Below are positions 1 through 14,781 of a stretch of 64,000 nucleotides of DNA, piece after piece. Below the pieces are notes generated by a model that did not search any database, was not told the DNA's origin, and saw only the letters and a program-made list of their open reading frames with translations. The translations under genes were made by a program, and so were the position numbers. How positions within the stretch are numbered: the stretch's first letter is position 1; every line of letters begins with the position of its first letter. This DNA comes from Macrococcus equipercicus (GTDB lineage Bacteria > Bacillota > Bacilli > Staphylococcales > Staphylococcaceae). The stretch is taken from assembly GCF_004359525.2 (NCBI RefSeq), contig NZ_SCWC02000001.1, positions 434,001-498,000 on the forward strand. Reading direction: 5' to 3'.

Positions 1-765
1 GTGGTGAAAGCGAACTATAAGCTGAGATTGAACGATGAGATCATCGTGACAGAGAAACCGGTGGAAGAAGTCGATTTAGTCGCTGAGGATTTAGGCATTG
101 AAATCTATTATGAAGATAAAGATGTGGCGGTTGTCTATAAACCAAAAGGGATGGTTGTGCATCCGGCACCGGGACATCCGAACGGCACGCTGGTCAATGG
201 TCTGATGTATGCGATTAAAGACTTGTCAGGCATTAACGGGGAGATCCGTCCGGGAATTGTGCACCGTATCGATAAAGATACATCAGGACTGCTGATGGTC
301 GCAAAAAATGATATCGCACACCGCGGTCTCGTAGATCAGCTGGTCAGTAAAACCGTCACGCGGAAGTACACGGCGCTCGTTCATGGCATCATTCCTCATG
401 AATTCGGCACGATTGACGCACCGATCGGACGCAATCCGAAAGACCGTCAGGAAATGTCCGTGCAGGATAACGGCAAAGAGGCGGTGACACATTTCAACGT
501 GCTGGAAACATTTGATAAGTTCTCACTCGTTGAATGTCAGCTGGAAACAGGACGTACGCATCAGATCCGTGTCCATATGAAGCATATCGGCTTTCCACTC
601 GCAGGAGACCCGAAATACGGCCCTAAAAAGACACTTGATATCGGCGGGCAGGCGCTGCACGCAGGAGTCATCGGCTTTGAGCATCCAGTGACGGGCGAGT
701 ATATCGAGCGTACGGCTCCGCTGCCTGACTATTTTGAAGAGCTGATCCGTAAACTACGCAAATAG
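1..765 (+). CDS. RluD-family 23S rRNA pseudouridine synthase, 5' truncated by window edge
   Basis: C-terminal 254 residues of an RluA/RluD-type pseudouridine synthase, which isomerises uridines in 23S rRNA. The catalytic motif HRIDKDTSGL, with the essential Asp, lies near residue 90, and family signatures PKGMVVHPAPGHP and ETGRTHQIRVHMKHIGFPLAGD are present. Members of about 300 residues start with an S4 RNA-binding domain; only its tail (KLRLNDEIIV) is visible, so the gene begins upstream and the first in-window GTG is not a start. In related genomes it follows lspA and precedes the pyr operon, as here. The family is certain; the exact modified position is inferred. Confidence 0.9.
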   Translation: MVKANYKLRLNDEIIVTEKPVEEVDLVAEDLGIEIYYEDKDVAVVYKPKGMVVHPAPGHPNGTLVNGLMYAIKDLSGINGEIRPGIVHRIDKDTSGLLMVAKNDIAHRGLVDQLVSKTVTRKYTALVHGIIPHEFGTIDAPIGRNPKDRQEMSVQDNGKEAVTHFNVLETFDKFSLVECQLETGRTHQIRVHMKHIGFPLAGDPKYGPKKTLDIGGQALHAGVIGFEHPVTGEYIERTAPLPDYFEELIRKLRK

Positions 766-779
766 TTTTAGAATGTTGT

Positions 780-807
780 TTGACAATGGTCGTCAGTATG
801 TTACTAT
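780..807 (+). promoter_or_regulatory. Candidate pyr operon promoter
   Basis: A perfect -35 box TTGACA (780-785) is followed after 16 bases by TACTAT (802-807). Transcription would start about 815 and run through the PyrR leader. No other convincing promoter lies between rluD and pyrR. Confidence 0.65.
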
Positions 808-835
808 GTATATAACTTAATCACGTTGCTTTTAA

Positions 836-905
836 CTAAGTCCAGAGAGGCTTAAAAGGCGTTGAGCGGGCAAAACCTCACGTCTATTAGACGTGAGGTT
901 TTTTA
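836..905 (+). promoter_or_regulatory. PyrR-dependent attenuator in the pyrR leader
   Basis: The leader carries TCCAGAGAGGCT (841-852), the conserved RNA loop bound by PyrR. A perfect 12-bp stem (874-885 with 889-900), a 3-base loop and a T-run form the terminator. With UMP or UTP, PyrR bound to the loop is expected to favour the terminator; without it an antiterminator forms. The T-run leads directly into the pyrR ribosome binding site AGGAGG (905-910). Confidence 0.88.
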
Positions 906-915
906 GGAGGTTAAT

Positions 916-1440
916 ATGGAAAAACGAGTCATTCTTGATGATAAAGCAATCGACAGAACATTGACACGGATTGCCCATGAAATTCTGGAGAACAACAAAG
1001 GGACGGCTGACCTTGCTTTGCTCGGCATCCGGACGCGTGGTGTCTACCTCGCGAACCGCATCCAGCAGAAAATCGAGAAGATTGAAGGTGTCATCGTGCC
1101 GACAGGTGTGCTCGATGTGACCGCATACCGTGATGATATTGATGACCGTCATGCAGTGGAGGTAACGGCTTATGAAATCCAGGCTGACTTGAACAATAAG
1201 CATGTCGTCATCGTCGATGATGTGCTTTACACGGGACGCACCGTCAGAGCATCACTGGATGCAATCCTTGATCAAGTGCGGCCGAAGCGCATCAGCCTTG
1301 CGACGCTGGTCGACCGCGGGCACCGTGAGCTGCCGATCCGGGCGGACTTCATCGGTAAGAACATTCCGACGGCCCTCACTGAAGAGATTGTTGTGATGCT
1401 TGATGAAGTTGATGAGAAAACACAAGTTTATATTAAATAA
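916..1440 (+). CDS. pyrR: PyrR bifunctional pyr attenuation regulator / uracil phosphoribosyltransferase
   Basis: 174 residues, the usual PyrR length. It binds pyr leader RNA in response to uridine nucleotides and has weak uracil phosphoribosyltransferase activity. The PRPP-binding loop [16 protein letters not shown] is near residues 95-110, and the N-terminal [20 protein letters not shown] is typical. The ATG follows AGGAGG by 5 bases. It is the first gene of the pyrimidine operon and lies directly behind the attenuator it should control. Confidence 0.96.
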   Translation: MEKRVILDDKAIDRTLTRIAHEILENNKGTADLALLGIRTRGVYLANRIQQKIEKIEGVIVPTGVLDVTAYRDDIDDRHAVEVTAYEIQADLNNKHVVIVDDVLYTGRTVRASLDAILDQVRPKRISLATLVDRGHRELPIRADFIGKNIPTALTEEIVVMLDEVDEKTQVYIK

Positions 1441-1450
1441 ATCCTTTTAA

Positions 1451-1526
1451 ATCGGTACGAGATACCGGCAAAGGGCCATTAAGTGAAAAACTTAAGTCTC
1501 TTTGCATACGCAAAGAGACTTTTTTT
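1451..1526 (+). promoter_or_regulatory. Second PyrR-type attenuator, between pyrR and pyrP
   Basis: A small hairpin (1453-1457 with 1463-1467) presents the loop CGAGA, which resembles the PyrR anti-antiterminator. It is followed by a terminator stem AGTCTCTTTG (1495-1504) pairing with CAAAGAGACT (1511-1520) and a T-run to 1526. The arrangement matches the B. subtilis pyrR-pyrP attenuator. The PyrR-loop match is weaker than in the first leader. Confidence 0.72.
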
Positions 1527-1543
1527 GATAAGGAGAAGAAAAA

Positions 1544-3741
<2,198 letters not shown>

Positions 3742-3753
3742 GGAGTGGATATA

Positions 3754-5034
3754 ATGGCGACATTGCTACGGAACGGTAAAATACTTGAAAACGGTGAACT
3801 TGTCACCCGCGATATTCGGATTGAAGCAGGCAGAGTGAGTGAAATAGGCGAACGCCTGAATGTTTACAACAGCGACATCATCGATTTGAACGGCCAGTTT
3901 GTCTCTGCAGGATTCATTGATGTCCATGTCCATTTGAGAGAACCGGGCGGTGAGCATAAAGAGACGATTGAAACAGGGACAAAAGCAGCGGCACGCGGCG
4001 GTTTTACAACCGTCTGCCCGATGCCGAACACAAGACCTGTGCCGGATACAGTCGACCATTTAGAACGTCTGAATGCCTCTATCAGAAGAAACGCAGCTGT
4101 CAGAGTTCTGCCTTATGCGTCCATTACAGAGCGGCAGCTGGGCGAGCAGCTCGTAGACTTCAAAGCGCTGAAAGAACACGGCGCTTTTGCTTTCACTGAT
4201 GACGGGGTCGGGGTACAGACGGCGAGCGTCATGTACGAAGCGATGCAGCAGGCAGCGAAGCTTGATATGGCAATTGTTGCGCACTGTGAAGACAATTCAC
4301 TCATTTACGGCGGCGCTATGCATGAAGGTGAAGTCTCTAGGAAGCTCGGCATTCCAGGCATTCCGGCTATCTGTGAGGCCGTGCAGATTGCACGTGACGT
4401 CCTGCTCGCTGAGGCAGCAGGCTGTCATTATCATGTCTGCCATGTATCTTCAAAAGAAAGTGTCCGAGTGATCCGCGACGCAAAGCGTGCCGGTATTAAA
4501 GTGACCGCTGAAGTGACGCCGCACCACTTATTATTAAATGAGACAGCCATCACTGAAGATGATGCGATTTTGAAGATGAATCCACCGCTGAGAGGTCACG
4601 ATGACCAGGCGGCATTAATCGCAGCGCTGCTGGACGGTACGATTGACTTTATTGCGACAGACCATGCACCGCATGCAGCGGACGAGAAGGCACAGCCGAT
4701 GGCTAAGGCACCATTCGGTATTGTCGGCAGCGAAACGGCATTCCCGCTGCTCTATACACATTTCGTCAAAAATGGGGACTGGACTCTGGAACAGCTTGTC
4801 AGCTATATGACGACAAAACCAAGTGACGTCTTCCAGCTGCCGTACGGTAGGCTTGCAGTTGGTGAACCCGCAGACATCACAGTGATCAATCTGGACGACT
4901 GCTATGAAATCAAGGCGGAAGATTTTCTGTCTAAAAGCAGCAACACCCCGTTTATCGGTGAGAAAGTATTCGGCAATGTCACATTGACTTTAGTAGAAGG
5001 AAAAATCGCTTATCAGGAGGAACAGCATGCGTAA
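3754..5034 (+). CDS. pyrC: Dihydroorotase (class I)
   Basis: 426 residues from the ATG at 3754. An in-frame GTG at 3745 overlaps the ribosome binding site AAGGAGTGG (3740-3748), so the ATG is preferred. The enzyme cyclises carbamoylaspartate to dihydroorotate. Metal-binding motifs are visible: [10 protein letters not shown] near residue 58, AHCEDNSL near 175, HVSSKESV near 230 and [12 protein letters not shown] near 300. It starts 12 bases after pyrB and overlaps carA by 8 bases, so translation is probably coupled. Confidence 0.95.
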   Translation: MATLLRNGKILENGELVTRDIRIEAGRVSEIGERLNVYNSDIIDLNGQFVSAGFIDVHVHLREPGGEHKETIETGTKAAARGGFTTVCPMPNTRPVPDTVDHLERLNASIRRNAAVRVLPYASITERQLGEQLVDFKALKEHGAFAFTDDGVGVQTASVMYEAMQQAAKLDMAIVAHCEDNSLIYGGAMHEGEVSRKLGIPGIPAICEAVQIARDVLLAEAAGCHYHVCHVSSKESVRVIRDAKRAGIKVTAEVTPHHLLLNETAITEDDAILKMNPPLRGHDDQAALIAALLDGTIDFIATDHAPHAADEKAQPMAKAPFGIVGSETAFPLLYTHFVKNGDWTLEQLVSYMTTKPSDVFQLPYGRLAVGEPADITVINLDDCYEIKAEDFLSKSSNTPFIGEKVFGNVTLTLVEGKIAYQEEQHA

Positions 5035-6121
5035 ACAAAGATTTCTAGTATTAGAAGACGGCACAATATTCAAAGGCTACCGGTTCGGCAGCGACAAAGA
5101 GATTACAGGTGAAATCGTGTTCAATACAGCCATGACCGGCTATCAGGAAACATTATCCGACCCGTCGTACACCGGTCAGATCATTACGTTCACTTATCCA
5201 TTGATCGGCAACTACGGCATCAATAGAGATGATTTCGAAACGTTGACTCCGACATTAAAAGGGATGGTCGTCCGTGAGGCATGTGAGCTGCCAAGTAACT
5301 TCAGAAATATGGCATCGCTTGACGAGACGCTGACTTCTTATGATATTCCTGGGATTGATGGCATTGATACGCGTCAGCTGACAAGAAAAATCCGTGAGCA
5401 CGGTGTGCTGAAAGCAGCATTTGTCAACGACGAAGACAACATTGCTGCAGCGATTGAAGCGCTGAAAACAGCAATCTTCCCGACCGATGAAGTGGCACAA
5501 GTGTCAACAAAGACAGCATATGTATCGACTGGAAACGACTTAAGAGTCGTGCTGATTGACTTCGGCAAGAAAGAGAACATCGTCCGTGAACTGAATCTGC
5601 GCGGCTGTGATGTCACAGTCATGCCTTATAATACGACGGCAGAGGAAATCCTTCGTCTGCGGCCGGATGGTGTCATGCTGTCAAACGGTCCCGGCAATCC
5701 GCAGGACGTTGAAGCGGGGATCAATATGATCAAAGGAATTCTCGGCCATATTCCATTCTTCGGTATTTGTCTCGGCCACCAGCTGTTTGCACTTGCATGC
5801 GGTGCAGAGACGTTCAAGATGAAGTTCGGTCACCGCGGTGCCAACCATCCGGTTAAAAACTTGGCGACCGGCAGAATTGAGATCACTTCACAAAATCACG
5901 GCTACGCAGTAGATCCAGCTTCCGTCAGAAACACAGCGCTTGAAATTACACATACAGCCTTGAACGACGGTACGGTGGAAGGGTTAAGACATGTATCGCT
6001 GCCGGCGTTCTCCGTCCAGTATCATCCGGAGGCGTCTCCTGGCCCGCATGATCCGAACTACTTATTTGATGACTTTATCACATTGATGACAGAAAACAAA
6101 GGGAGTGTCCTAAATGCCTAA
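5027..6121 (+). CDS. carA: Carbamoyl-phosphate synthase small (glutaminase) subunit
   Basis: 364 residues. The subunit hydrolyses glutamine and channels ammonia to CarB. The N-terminal CPSase domain ([20 protein letters not shown]) is followed by a class I amidotransferase domain with the nucleophile elbow [14 protein letters not shown] and the His/Glu pair in [14 protein letters not shown]. This copy (pyrAA in Bacillus nomenclature) lies inside the pyr operon and so should follow PyrR control. It overlaps pyrC and carB by 8 bases each. Confidence 0.96.
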   Translation: MRKQRFLVLEDGTIFKGYRFGSDKEITGEIVFNTAMTGYQETLSDPSYTGQIITFTYPLIGNYGINRDDFETLTPTLKGMVVREACELPSNFRNMASLDETLTSYDIPGIDGIDTRQLTRKIREHGVLKAAFVNDEDNIAAAIEALKTAIFPTDEVAQVSTKTAYVSTGNDLRVVLIDFGKKENIVRELNLRGCDVTVMPYNTTAEEILRLRPDGVMLSNGPGNPQDVEAGINMIKGILGHIPFFGICLGHQLFALACGAETFKMKFGHRGANHPVKNLATGRIEITSQNHGYAVDPASVRNTALEITHTALNDGTVEGLRHVSLPAFSVQYHPEASPGPHDPNYLFDDFITLMTENKGSVLNA

Positions 6122-9100
6122 ACGCGACGATATCAATACTATACTTGTAATTGGTTCAGGCCCGATCATCATCGGCCAGGCCGCAGAGTTTGACTATGCA
6201 GGAACACAGGCGTGTCTTGCGTTAAGAGAAGAAGGGTACCGCGTTATTCTCGTGAACTCAAATCCTGCGACGATTATGACAGATACTGAGATTGCGGACA
6301 AAGTGTACATCGAGCCGCTTACGCTTGACTTTGTCGCACGTATTATCCGTAAGGAACAGCCGGATGCGCTGCTGCCGACGCTCGGCGGTCAGACGGGACT
6401 GAATATGGCTGTGCAGCTGCATGAAGCGGGGATTCTTGAGGAGAACAATGTGACGCTGCTCGGCACGAAGCTCTCTTCTATTGAACAGGCGGAAGACCGT
6501 GATTTATTCCGCAGCCTGATGAATGAACTCGGTGAACCAGTTCCTGAAAGTGATATCGTCAATGATGTCCAGGGGGCCGTCAACTTCGCCAATGCTATCG
6601 GCTATCCGGTCATCGTCCGTCCGGCATTCACAATGGGCGGCACCGGCGGCGGTATTTGCCATCATGAGAAAGAACTGATTGAGATCGTCACTAACGGGCT
6701 GAAGTACTCTCCTGTGACTCAATGTCTGATCGAAAAATCTATCGCCGGCTTCAAGGAGATTGAGTATGAAGTGATGCGCGACTCAAATGACAACGCGATC
6801 GTCGTCTGCAACATGGAAAACATTGACCCGGTCGGTATTCATACGGGTGACTCAATCGTTGTAGCACCAAGCCAGACATTATCTGACCGTGAATATCATA
6901 TGCTCCGCGATGTCTCCCTGAAAATCATCCGGGCACTGAAAATTGAAGGCGGCTGTAACGTTCAGCTTGCGCTTGACCCGCATTCATTCAATTATTACAT
7001 CATTGAAGTCAATCCGCGTGTATCGCGTTCATCAGCACTTGCTTCTAAAGCGACCGGCTATCCGATCGCGAAACTCGCTGCTAAAATTGCAGTCGGGCTG
7101 ACACTTGATGAGATGCTGAATCCGGTGACCGGCACAAGTTACGCAGCCTTTGAACCGGCACTGGACTATGTCGTGTCAAAAATACCGCGTTTTCCGTTCG
7201 ATAAATTCGAAAAAGGTGAACGTGTACTCGGCACTCAGATGAAAGCAACAGGAGAAGTAATGGCGATCGGCCGTACTTATGAAGAATCTCTGCTGAAAGC
7301 AATCCGTTCCCTTGAATATGGTGTCCATCACCTCGGTCTGCCGAACGGCGAGCAGTTCGACCTTGACTTCATCGAAGCGCGCATTAAAGCACAGGACGAC
7401 GAGCGTCTGTTCTTCATCGGTGAAGCATTAAGACGCGGCGTGACACCGGAACAGATTCATGAGCTGACGAAGATTGATCTGTTCTTCCTGAACAAAATGC
7501 AGCATATCATCGACATCGAGCATGACCTGAAAGAACATCCGGGCGATATCGACCGCTTGATCTGGGCGAAGAAATACGGCTTCAGTGACCGTGTCATCGC
7601 CCATAGATGGCAGATGACTGAGCGTGACGTTTATAATCTGCGTCATCAGCATCACATTCTTCCTGTCTATAAAATGGTGGACACTTGTGCCTCAGAGTTC
7701 GAATCATCGACCCCGTATTTCTACGGCACGTACGAGACTGAGAATGAATCCATCGTCTCAGATAAAAAGAAAATCGTCGTTCTCGGTTCCGGACCGATTC
7801 GCATCGGGCAAGGGGTTGAATTCGACTATGCGACCGTACATGCTGTATGGGCGATCCGTGAGATGGGTTACGAAGCGATCATCATCAACAACAACCCTGA
7901 AACCGTATCAACCGACTTCTCCATCTCGGACAAACTGTATTTTGAGCCGCTTACTGAAGAAGATGTCATGAACATCATCAACCTTGAGCAGCCGGAAGGT
8001 GTCGTCGTGCAGTTCGGCGGCCAGACGGCGATTAACTTGGCAGAGAAGCTGTCTAAATACGGTGTGCAGGTGCTGGGAACAAGCCTTGAGAACTTGGACC
8101 GTGCTGAAGACCGTAAAGAGTTTGAAGCCTTGATGCAGACCATCAGCATCCCTCAGCCATTAGGTAAAACAGCAACATCTGTAGAAGAAGCAGTCGCTAA
8201 TGCAGACTTTATCGGTTATCCGGTGCTCGTCCGCCCGTCATACGTCCTCGGCGGCCGTGCCATGGAAATTGTATACGATAAACAGGAACTGACTAACTAC
8301 ATGACGCAGGCTGTTAAAGCAAGCCCTGAGCACCCGGTCTTAATCGACAGATATTTGACAGGAAAAGAGATTGAAGTGGATGCCATCTGTGATGGTGAGA
8401 CAGTAGTCATTCCAGGGATTATGGAGCATATCGAACGTGCGGGCGTCCATTCCGGTGACTCTATCGCCGTCTACCCGCCGCAAAGTCTGACTGAAGAACA
8501 GATTGAAGTGCTGGCAGACTATACAACACGCCTCGCTCACGGACTTGAAATTGTCGGTCTGCTCAACATCCAGTTTGTTATCGCAGACAATGAAGTGTAT
8601 GTCCTTGAAGTGAACCCGCGTTCAAGCCGTACAGTACCGTTCTTAAGCAAAATCACAGAAGTACCGATGGCAAACCTTGCGATGAAAGCTATTTTAGGTG
8701 AGAAGCTCACGACAAAAGGCTACAGCGAAGGACTGATTCCGTTCAAGGAAGGCGTCTTCGTGAAAGCACCGGTGTTCAGTTTCAGCAAGCTGAAGAACGT
8801 CGACATCACGCTCGGGCCGGAGATGAAGTCAACAGGAGAAGTCATGGGCAAAGACATGACACTTGAGAAAGCACTGTATAAAGGGCTTGTGGCAAGCGGT
8901 CTGCAGGTGAAAGATCACGGAACAGCGCTCATTACTGTAGCTGACAAAGACAAAGAAGAAGCGCTTGAACTGGCTAAACGTCTGCATAGCGTCGGTTACC
9001 GCATGATGGCGACAACAGGAACCGCCGCAGTGCTCAAGGCACACAATATTCCAGTCGTGGAAGTCAGCAAAATCGGGCAAGAGTTAAATCTGCTTGACGT

Positions 9101-9287
9101 CATTAAAGACGGGCACGTCCAGATTGTCATCAATACAATGACTAAAGGTAAACTTTTTGAACGTGACGGCTTCCAGATCAGACGTGAATCAGTCGATAAC
9201 GGTGTACCTTGTTTAACGTCTCTTGATACAGCGAGAGCATTGATTGGAGTCATCGAGAGCATGACATTCAGTATGAATCAGATGTAG
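6114..9287 (+). CDS. carB: Carbamoyl-phosphate synthase large subunit
   Basis: 1057 residues, full length. It makes carbamoyl phosphate from bicarbonate, ammonia and two ATP. Two homologous ATP-grasp halves are visible. The first opens with [20 protein letters not shown] (about residues 13-32), the second with [20 protein letters not shown] (about 557-576). A C-terminal MGS-like allosteric domain follows, with [17 protein letters not shown] near 965. The ATG overlaps the carA stop. Confidence 0.97.
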   Translation: MPKRDDINTILVIGSGPIIIGQAAEFDYAGTQACLALREEGYRVILVNSNPATIMTDTEIADKVYIEPLTLDFVARIIRKEQPDALLPTLGGQTGLNMAVQLHEAGILEENNVTLLGTKLSSIEQAEDRDLFRSLMNELGEPVPESDIVNDVQGAVNFANAIGYPVIVRPAFTMGGTGGGICHHEKELIEIVTNGLKYSPVTQCLIEKSIAGFKEIEYEVMRDSNDNAIVVCNMENIDPVGIHTGDSIVVAPSQTLSDREYHMLRDVSLKIIRALKIEGGCNVQLALDPHSFNYYIIEVNPRVSRSSALASKATGYPIAKLAAKIAVGLTLDEMLNPVTGTSYAAFEPALDYVVSKIPRFPFDKFEKGERVLGTQMKATGEVMAIGRTYEESLLKAIRSLEYGVHHLGLPNGEQFDLDFIEARIKAQDDERLFFIGEALRRGVTPEQIHELTKIDLFFLNKMQHIIDIEHDLKEHPGDIDRLIWAKKYGFSDRVIAHRWQMTERDVYNLRHQHHILPVYKMVDTCASEFESSTPYFYGTYETENESIVSDKKKIVVLGSGPIRIGQGVEFDYATVHAVWAIREMGYEAIIINNNPETVSTDFSISDKLYFEPLTEEDVMNIINLEQPEGVVVQFGGQTAINLAEKLSKYGVQVLGTSLENLDRAEDRKEFEALMQTISIPQPLGKTATSVEEAVANADFIGYPVLVRPSYVLGGRAMEIVYDKQELTNYMTQAVKASPEHPVLIDRYLTGKEIEVDAICDGETVVIPGIMEHIERAGVHSGDSIAVYPPQSLTEEQIEVLADYTTRLAHGLEIVGLLNIQFVIADNEVYVLEVNPRSSRTVPFLSKITEVPMANLAMKAILGEKLTTKGYSEGLIPFKEGVFVKAPVFSFSKLKNVDITLGPEMKSTGEVMGKDMTLEKALYKGLVASGLQVKDHGTALITVADKDKEEALELAKRLHSVGYRMMATTGTAAVLKAHNIPVVEVSKIGQELNLLDVIKDGHVQIVINTMTKGKLFERDGFQIRRESVDNGVPCLTSLDTARALIGVIESMTFSMNQM

Positions 9288-9298
9288 GGGGAATAACC

Positions 9299-11662
<2,364 letters not shown>

Positions 11663-11669
<7 letters not shown>

Positions 11670-12274
11670 AACAAGAAATAGCACGTCATTTATTAACAAT
11701 CGGAGCAGTCGCCTTCAGCCCGGAAGAACCTTATACATGGGCATCCGGCATTAAAAGCCCGATTTACTGCGATAACCGCCTGACGATGTCTTATCCTGAA
11801 GTACGCGGTGAAGTGGCGGACGGCTTAGTGACACTGATCAAACAGCACTATCCGGAAGTGGAAGTCATCGCGGGGACTGCAACAGCAGGTATTCCACATG
11901 CTGCATTTGTCTCTGAACGGATGCAGCTGCCGATGAGCTACGTGCGTTCTTCCAGTAAAAAGCACGGTAAAGGCAACCAGATTGAAGGGAAAGTGGAGGC
12001 TGGACAGAAAGTCGTCGTCGTTGAAGATTTGATCTCAACGGGTGGGTCTGCTATTGATGCATGTGACGCCCTGAAAGCACATGGCGCCGATGTGTTAGGC
12101 ATTGTCGCTATTTTCAGCTACCAGCTGCAAAAAGGCAGGGACAAGCTTACTGCAGCCGGTTATCCTTATTCCACCTTGACCGACTTTGATACACTGGTGG
12201 AAGAGGCGGCAGCCATGAACAAACTGAACCAAAAAGATATCGAGACAGTCACTGACTTCAGAAATAATCTGTAA
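11663..12274 (+). CDS. pyrE: Orotate phosphoribosyltransferase
   Basis: 203 residues from the ATG at 11663. An in-frame GTG at 11651 would add four residues but sits on the ribosome binding site. The enzyme joins orotate and PRPP to give OMP. The PRPP loop [17 protein letters not shown] is near residues 115-131, and [17 protein letters not shown] matches the mobile catalytic loop. Last gene of the pyr operon; it overlaps pyrF by 7 bases. Confidence 0.95.
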
Positions 12275-12281
12275 TATTTTC

Positions 12282-12314
12282 AGCCCGTTTACTGTATACT
12301 ACAATAAACGGGCT
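12282..12314. repeat. Inverted repeat after pyrE
   Basis: Ten-base arms AGCCCGTTTA (12282-12291) and TAAACGGGCT (12305-12314) enclose a 13-base loop. No T-run follows on either strand, so it is a poor intrinsic terminator. It may mark the end of pyr transcription by stalling or protect the 3' end. The loop holds TGTATACT, which could also be a -10 element for the next gene. Confidence 0.5.
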
Positions 12315-12332
12315 AAACTATTGAGGTGACTT

Positions 12333-13055
12333 ATGGGGAACAGATGGAATCATATTAACTCATTCATTAAAAACAGAAATGAAACAACGACCATTAAGCG
12401 GCAAATACCATCAAAGAATGACGGACGCAGTACATTACATGCGCAAGTCATAAAACCGGTCAAGCAGTTCGACTATAAGATTGAAACGTTCATCACTTAT
12501 GTCTTTTATGCGTTGTCCAAACCGCACATCATTGTCGGAGACGAACGCAGCAGCAGATATTTTATATTTGCGGCATTGAATTTCCTGCTTTACTTAGTCG
12601 TGCTTTTTTTCGTCGGCGCTACAGCGGGCGGGCACTTCAACTGGCAGCACGGCACTGTCAACATGATGCTGCAGGGGCTGTTCACCATCGCACTGATTCT
12701 GTTCACCTTTTTCATCCAGCTGCTGTCAATTAACCGGATGAACACCATCTATAAAGTATTCGTCGATACGATCAGTTATTTCTCGATTGTCAGCTTTATC
12801 GGTGCTGTGCAGGTAATCTTCAATCTTCTCGCTCTGCCGTTCATTCATGAGCTTGAGATCATCTCGTTTTTGATCATCATGAGCATACCTATGAGATTGT
12901 TCACGACTTACAATGAGAAGCATCACTTTGATATCGACGTCTTTAAGCTCAATCTGATGTTCATCGTATTGATTGTCATCTATATGGCGCTTGCCGAACA
13001 TATTCCGTGGACTAGATTTTTAGAGGGGATTAGTTCACTGAGTGCCAAAAATTAA
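12333..13055 (+). CDS. Uncharacterised five-helix membrane protein
   Basis: 240 residues, function not recognised. A basic, hydrophilic N-terminus of about 75 residues is followed by five hydrophobic segments (about residues 76-97, 113-132, 147-170, 174-190 and 205-222). The topology loosely recalls Yip1-like bacterial membrane proteins, but I see no defining motif. The ATG at 12333 has GAGGTG just upstream. It stands alone between the pyr operon and the glycogen island and ends at a strong bidirectional terminator. Confidence 0.75.
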   Translation: MGNRWNHINSFIKNRNETTTIKRQIPSKNDGRSTLHAQVIKPVKQFDYKIETFITYVFYALSKPHIIVGDERSSRYFIFAALNFLLYLVVLFFVGATAGGHFNWQHGTVNMMLQGLFTIALILFTFFIQLLSINRMNTIYKVFVDTISYFSIVSFIGAVQVIFNLLALPFIHELEIISFLIIMSIPMRLFTTYNEKHHFDIDVFKLNLMFIVLIVIYMALAEHIPWTRFLEGISSLSAKN

Positions 13056-13061
13056 ATAATA

Positions 13062-13097
13062 AGAAGAGTCCAGGACATTGTTATCCTGGACTCTTCT
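13062..13097. terminator. Bidirectional terminator between 12333 gene and pgcA
   Basis: A perfect 14-bp stem (13062-13075 with 13084-13097) has an 8-base loop and A/T-rich flanks on both sides. It lies between convergent genes and should stop transcription from both. Confidence 0.85.
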
Positions 13098-13111
13098 ATT
13101 ATGAAACCGGT

Positions 13112-14761
13112 TTATGCGCCGAAGAACTCAGCATTGATTTTTTCCGCCAGTTCATCAATATCGTCGGTGATAAGTGACACATATAATTTAATCTTTGGTT
13201 CAGTGCCTGATGGCCGCAGTGCAATCCAGCCGTCCTCAAAGAAGAACTTCAGCACATCAGCTTTCGGCAGATGAATCGCGGTCTCGCCGTGTTCGTCTTT
13301 CCGGAGCTGCGCTGCGTAGTCTTCTATGGCTGTGACTTTCAGACCGGCAATAGAAACAGGTGACTCCTGTCTTGCTTTTGTCATAATATCCTGGATTTTC
13401 TGTCTGCCACTTTGACCTTCAAATGTATGGGCGAACAGTTTCTCCTGGTAATGGCCGTAAGTGCTATAAATATCGTTCATCTTATCGACGATGGTCTTGC
13501 CGTCATTCTTCAGCTCGCTGGCTAATTTAATGATGAGCGGCACGATCTGCACGGCATCTTTATCGCGGACAAACGGGCTTGCCATATAGCCGTAGCTTTC
13601 CTCATAGCCGAATATATAGTGATAGTCCTCTGTGCGTTCGAACTCGGCGATTTTCTCGGCGATGAATTTGAATCCTGTCAGTACATCGAACATTTTGACA
13701 TCGTTTTTCTCTGCAATGACTTTGCCGAGTTCACTGGTCACGATGGATTTGACGGCGGCACGGTTTTTAATACCTTTTGTCTGTTCAATGCGGTAATTGA
13801 GAAGAAGACTTCCGAGCTGGTTGCCGTTGAAGTAATGGAAGTCATCACCGACTTTTGCGACAACGCCCATACGGTCTGCATCCGGGTCTGTTGCAATGAG
13901 CAGGTCGGCATTTTCTTCCCGAGCCAGCTCAACGGCCAGATCGAATGCCGCGTGATCTTCCGGATTTGCTGAGGCGACGCTTGAGAAGTCCGGATCCGGC
14001 TTACACTGCGCAGTGACCAGCTTGAAATTGCTGAAATTCAGTGATTCCAGTAGTTCCGGTATAATCGGTACGCTTGTCCCGTGAAGACTTGAGAAGACAA
14101 CCTTTAAGTCTGACTGCGGAATATCCTGGATCAAGTCGATGACTTCCTGCTTATAGCTTTCAATAACATCAGTATGCGCCTGTTTCACAAGGCCGTCTGC
14201 CTTTAACTGCGCTAAAGGTTTGACGGGAATAGTCAGTTCATCGTCAATTCCATCAATATAGCCGCTGACTTTCTGCGAACCTTCCAGTGCCATCTGACCG
14301 CCATCTGGTCCATAAATTTTAATCCCGTTATAGTCAGGCGGGTTATGGCTCGCCGTGATCATGACACCGGCATCCGCCTGCAGGTAGCGGACGGCGTATG
14401 ATAGTTCAGGCGTTGTATGATAGCGCTTGAATATATAGGCTGTGATGCCGTTTGTCCCGAGGACAGCCGCAATCTCATCACAGAACTCCTTAGATAGATG
14501 GCGGGTGTCATAAGCAATGACGACTGTTGCGTGCTGAGTCATTTCATTTAAATAGCGGCTTAAACCATGAGCCACTTTGCGGACGGTGAAGCGGTTCAGA
14601 CGGTTCGGTCCAAGACCAATCTTCCCTCGGATACCGGCAGTACCGAAGGCAAGGTCTGCGCTGAAACTTTCCTCTTTCTCTTCCTCGGACAGTTGATGAT
14701 ACTGCTCTTCAGTGATCAGACTGTGCTGTAATTGAGTTTCCCATTGTTGTCTAGCAGGCAT
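13112..14761 (-). CDS. pgcA: Phosphoglucomutase / phosphomannomutase (alpha-PGM)
   Basis: 549 residues from the ATG at 14761, which is 9 bases after AAGGAG; an earlier ATG at 14770 abuts that site. It interconverts glucose-1-P and glucose-6-P. The phosphoserine loop TASHNPPDYNGIKIYGP is near residue 140, the metal loop DPDADRMG near 295, GYEESYGY near 390 and the phosphate-binding RPSGTEPKIKLY near 515. It lies 20 bases after pulA on the same strand and connects glycogen turnover with glycolysis. PgcA also serves UDP-glucose and glycolipid synthesis in relatives. Confidence 0.93.
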   Translation of the reverse strand: MPARQQWETQLQHSLITEEQYHQLSEEEKEESFSADLAFGTAGIRGKIGLGPNRLNRFTVRKVAHGLSRYLNEMTQHATVVIAYDTRHLSKEFCDEIAAVLGTNGITAYIFKRYHTTPELSYAVRYLQADAGVMITASHNPPDYNGIKIYGPDGGQMALEGSQKVSGYIDGIDDELTIPVKPLAQLKADGLVKQAHTDVIESYKQEVIDLIQDIPQSDLKVVFSSLHGTSVPIIPELLESLNFSNFKLVTAQCKPDPDFSSVASANPEDHAAFDLAVELAREENADLLIATDPDADRMGVVAKVGDDFHYFNGNQLGSLLLNYRIEQTKGIKNRAAVKSIVTSELGKVIAEKNDVKMFDVLTGFKFIAEKIAEFERTEDYHYIFGYEESYGYMASPFVRDKDAVQIVPLIIKLASELKNDGKTIVDKMNDIYSTYGHYQEKLFAHTFEGQSGRQKIQDIMTKARQESPVSIAGLKVTAIEDYAAQLRKDEHGETAIHLPKADVLKFFFEDGWIALRPSGTEPKIKLYVSLITDDIDELAEKINAEFFGA

Positions 14762-14781
14762 GTAAAACATCTCCTTATTGA

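Noticed and set aside
3745-5034. GTG start for pyrC at 3745
   Set aside because: It overlaps the AAGGAGTGG ribosome site; the ATG at 3754 has proper spacing.
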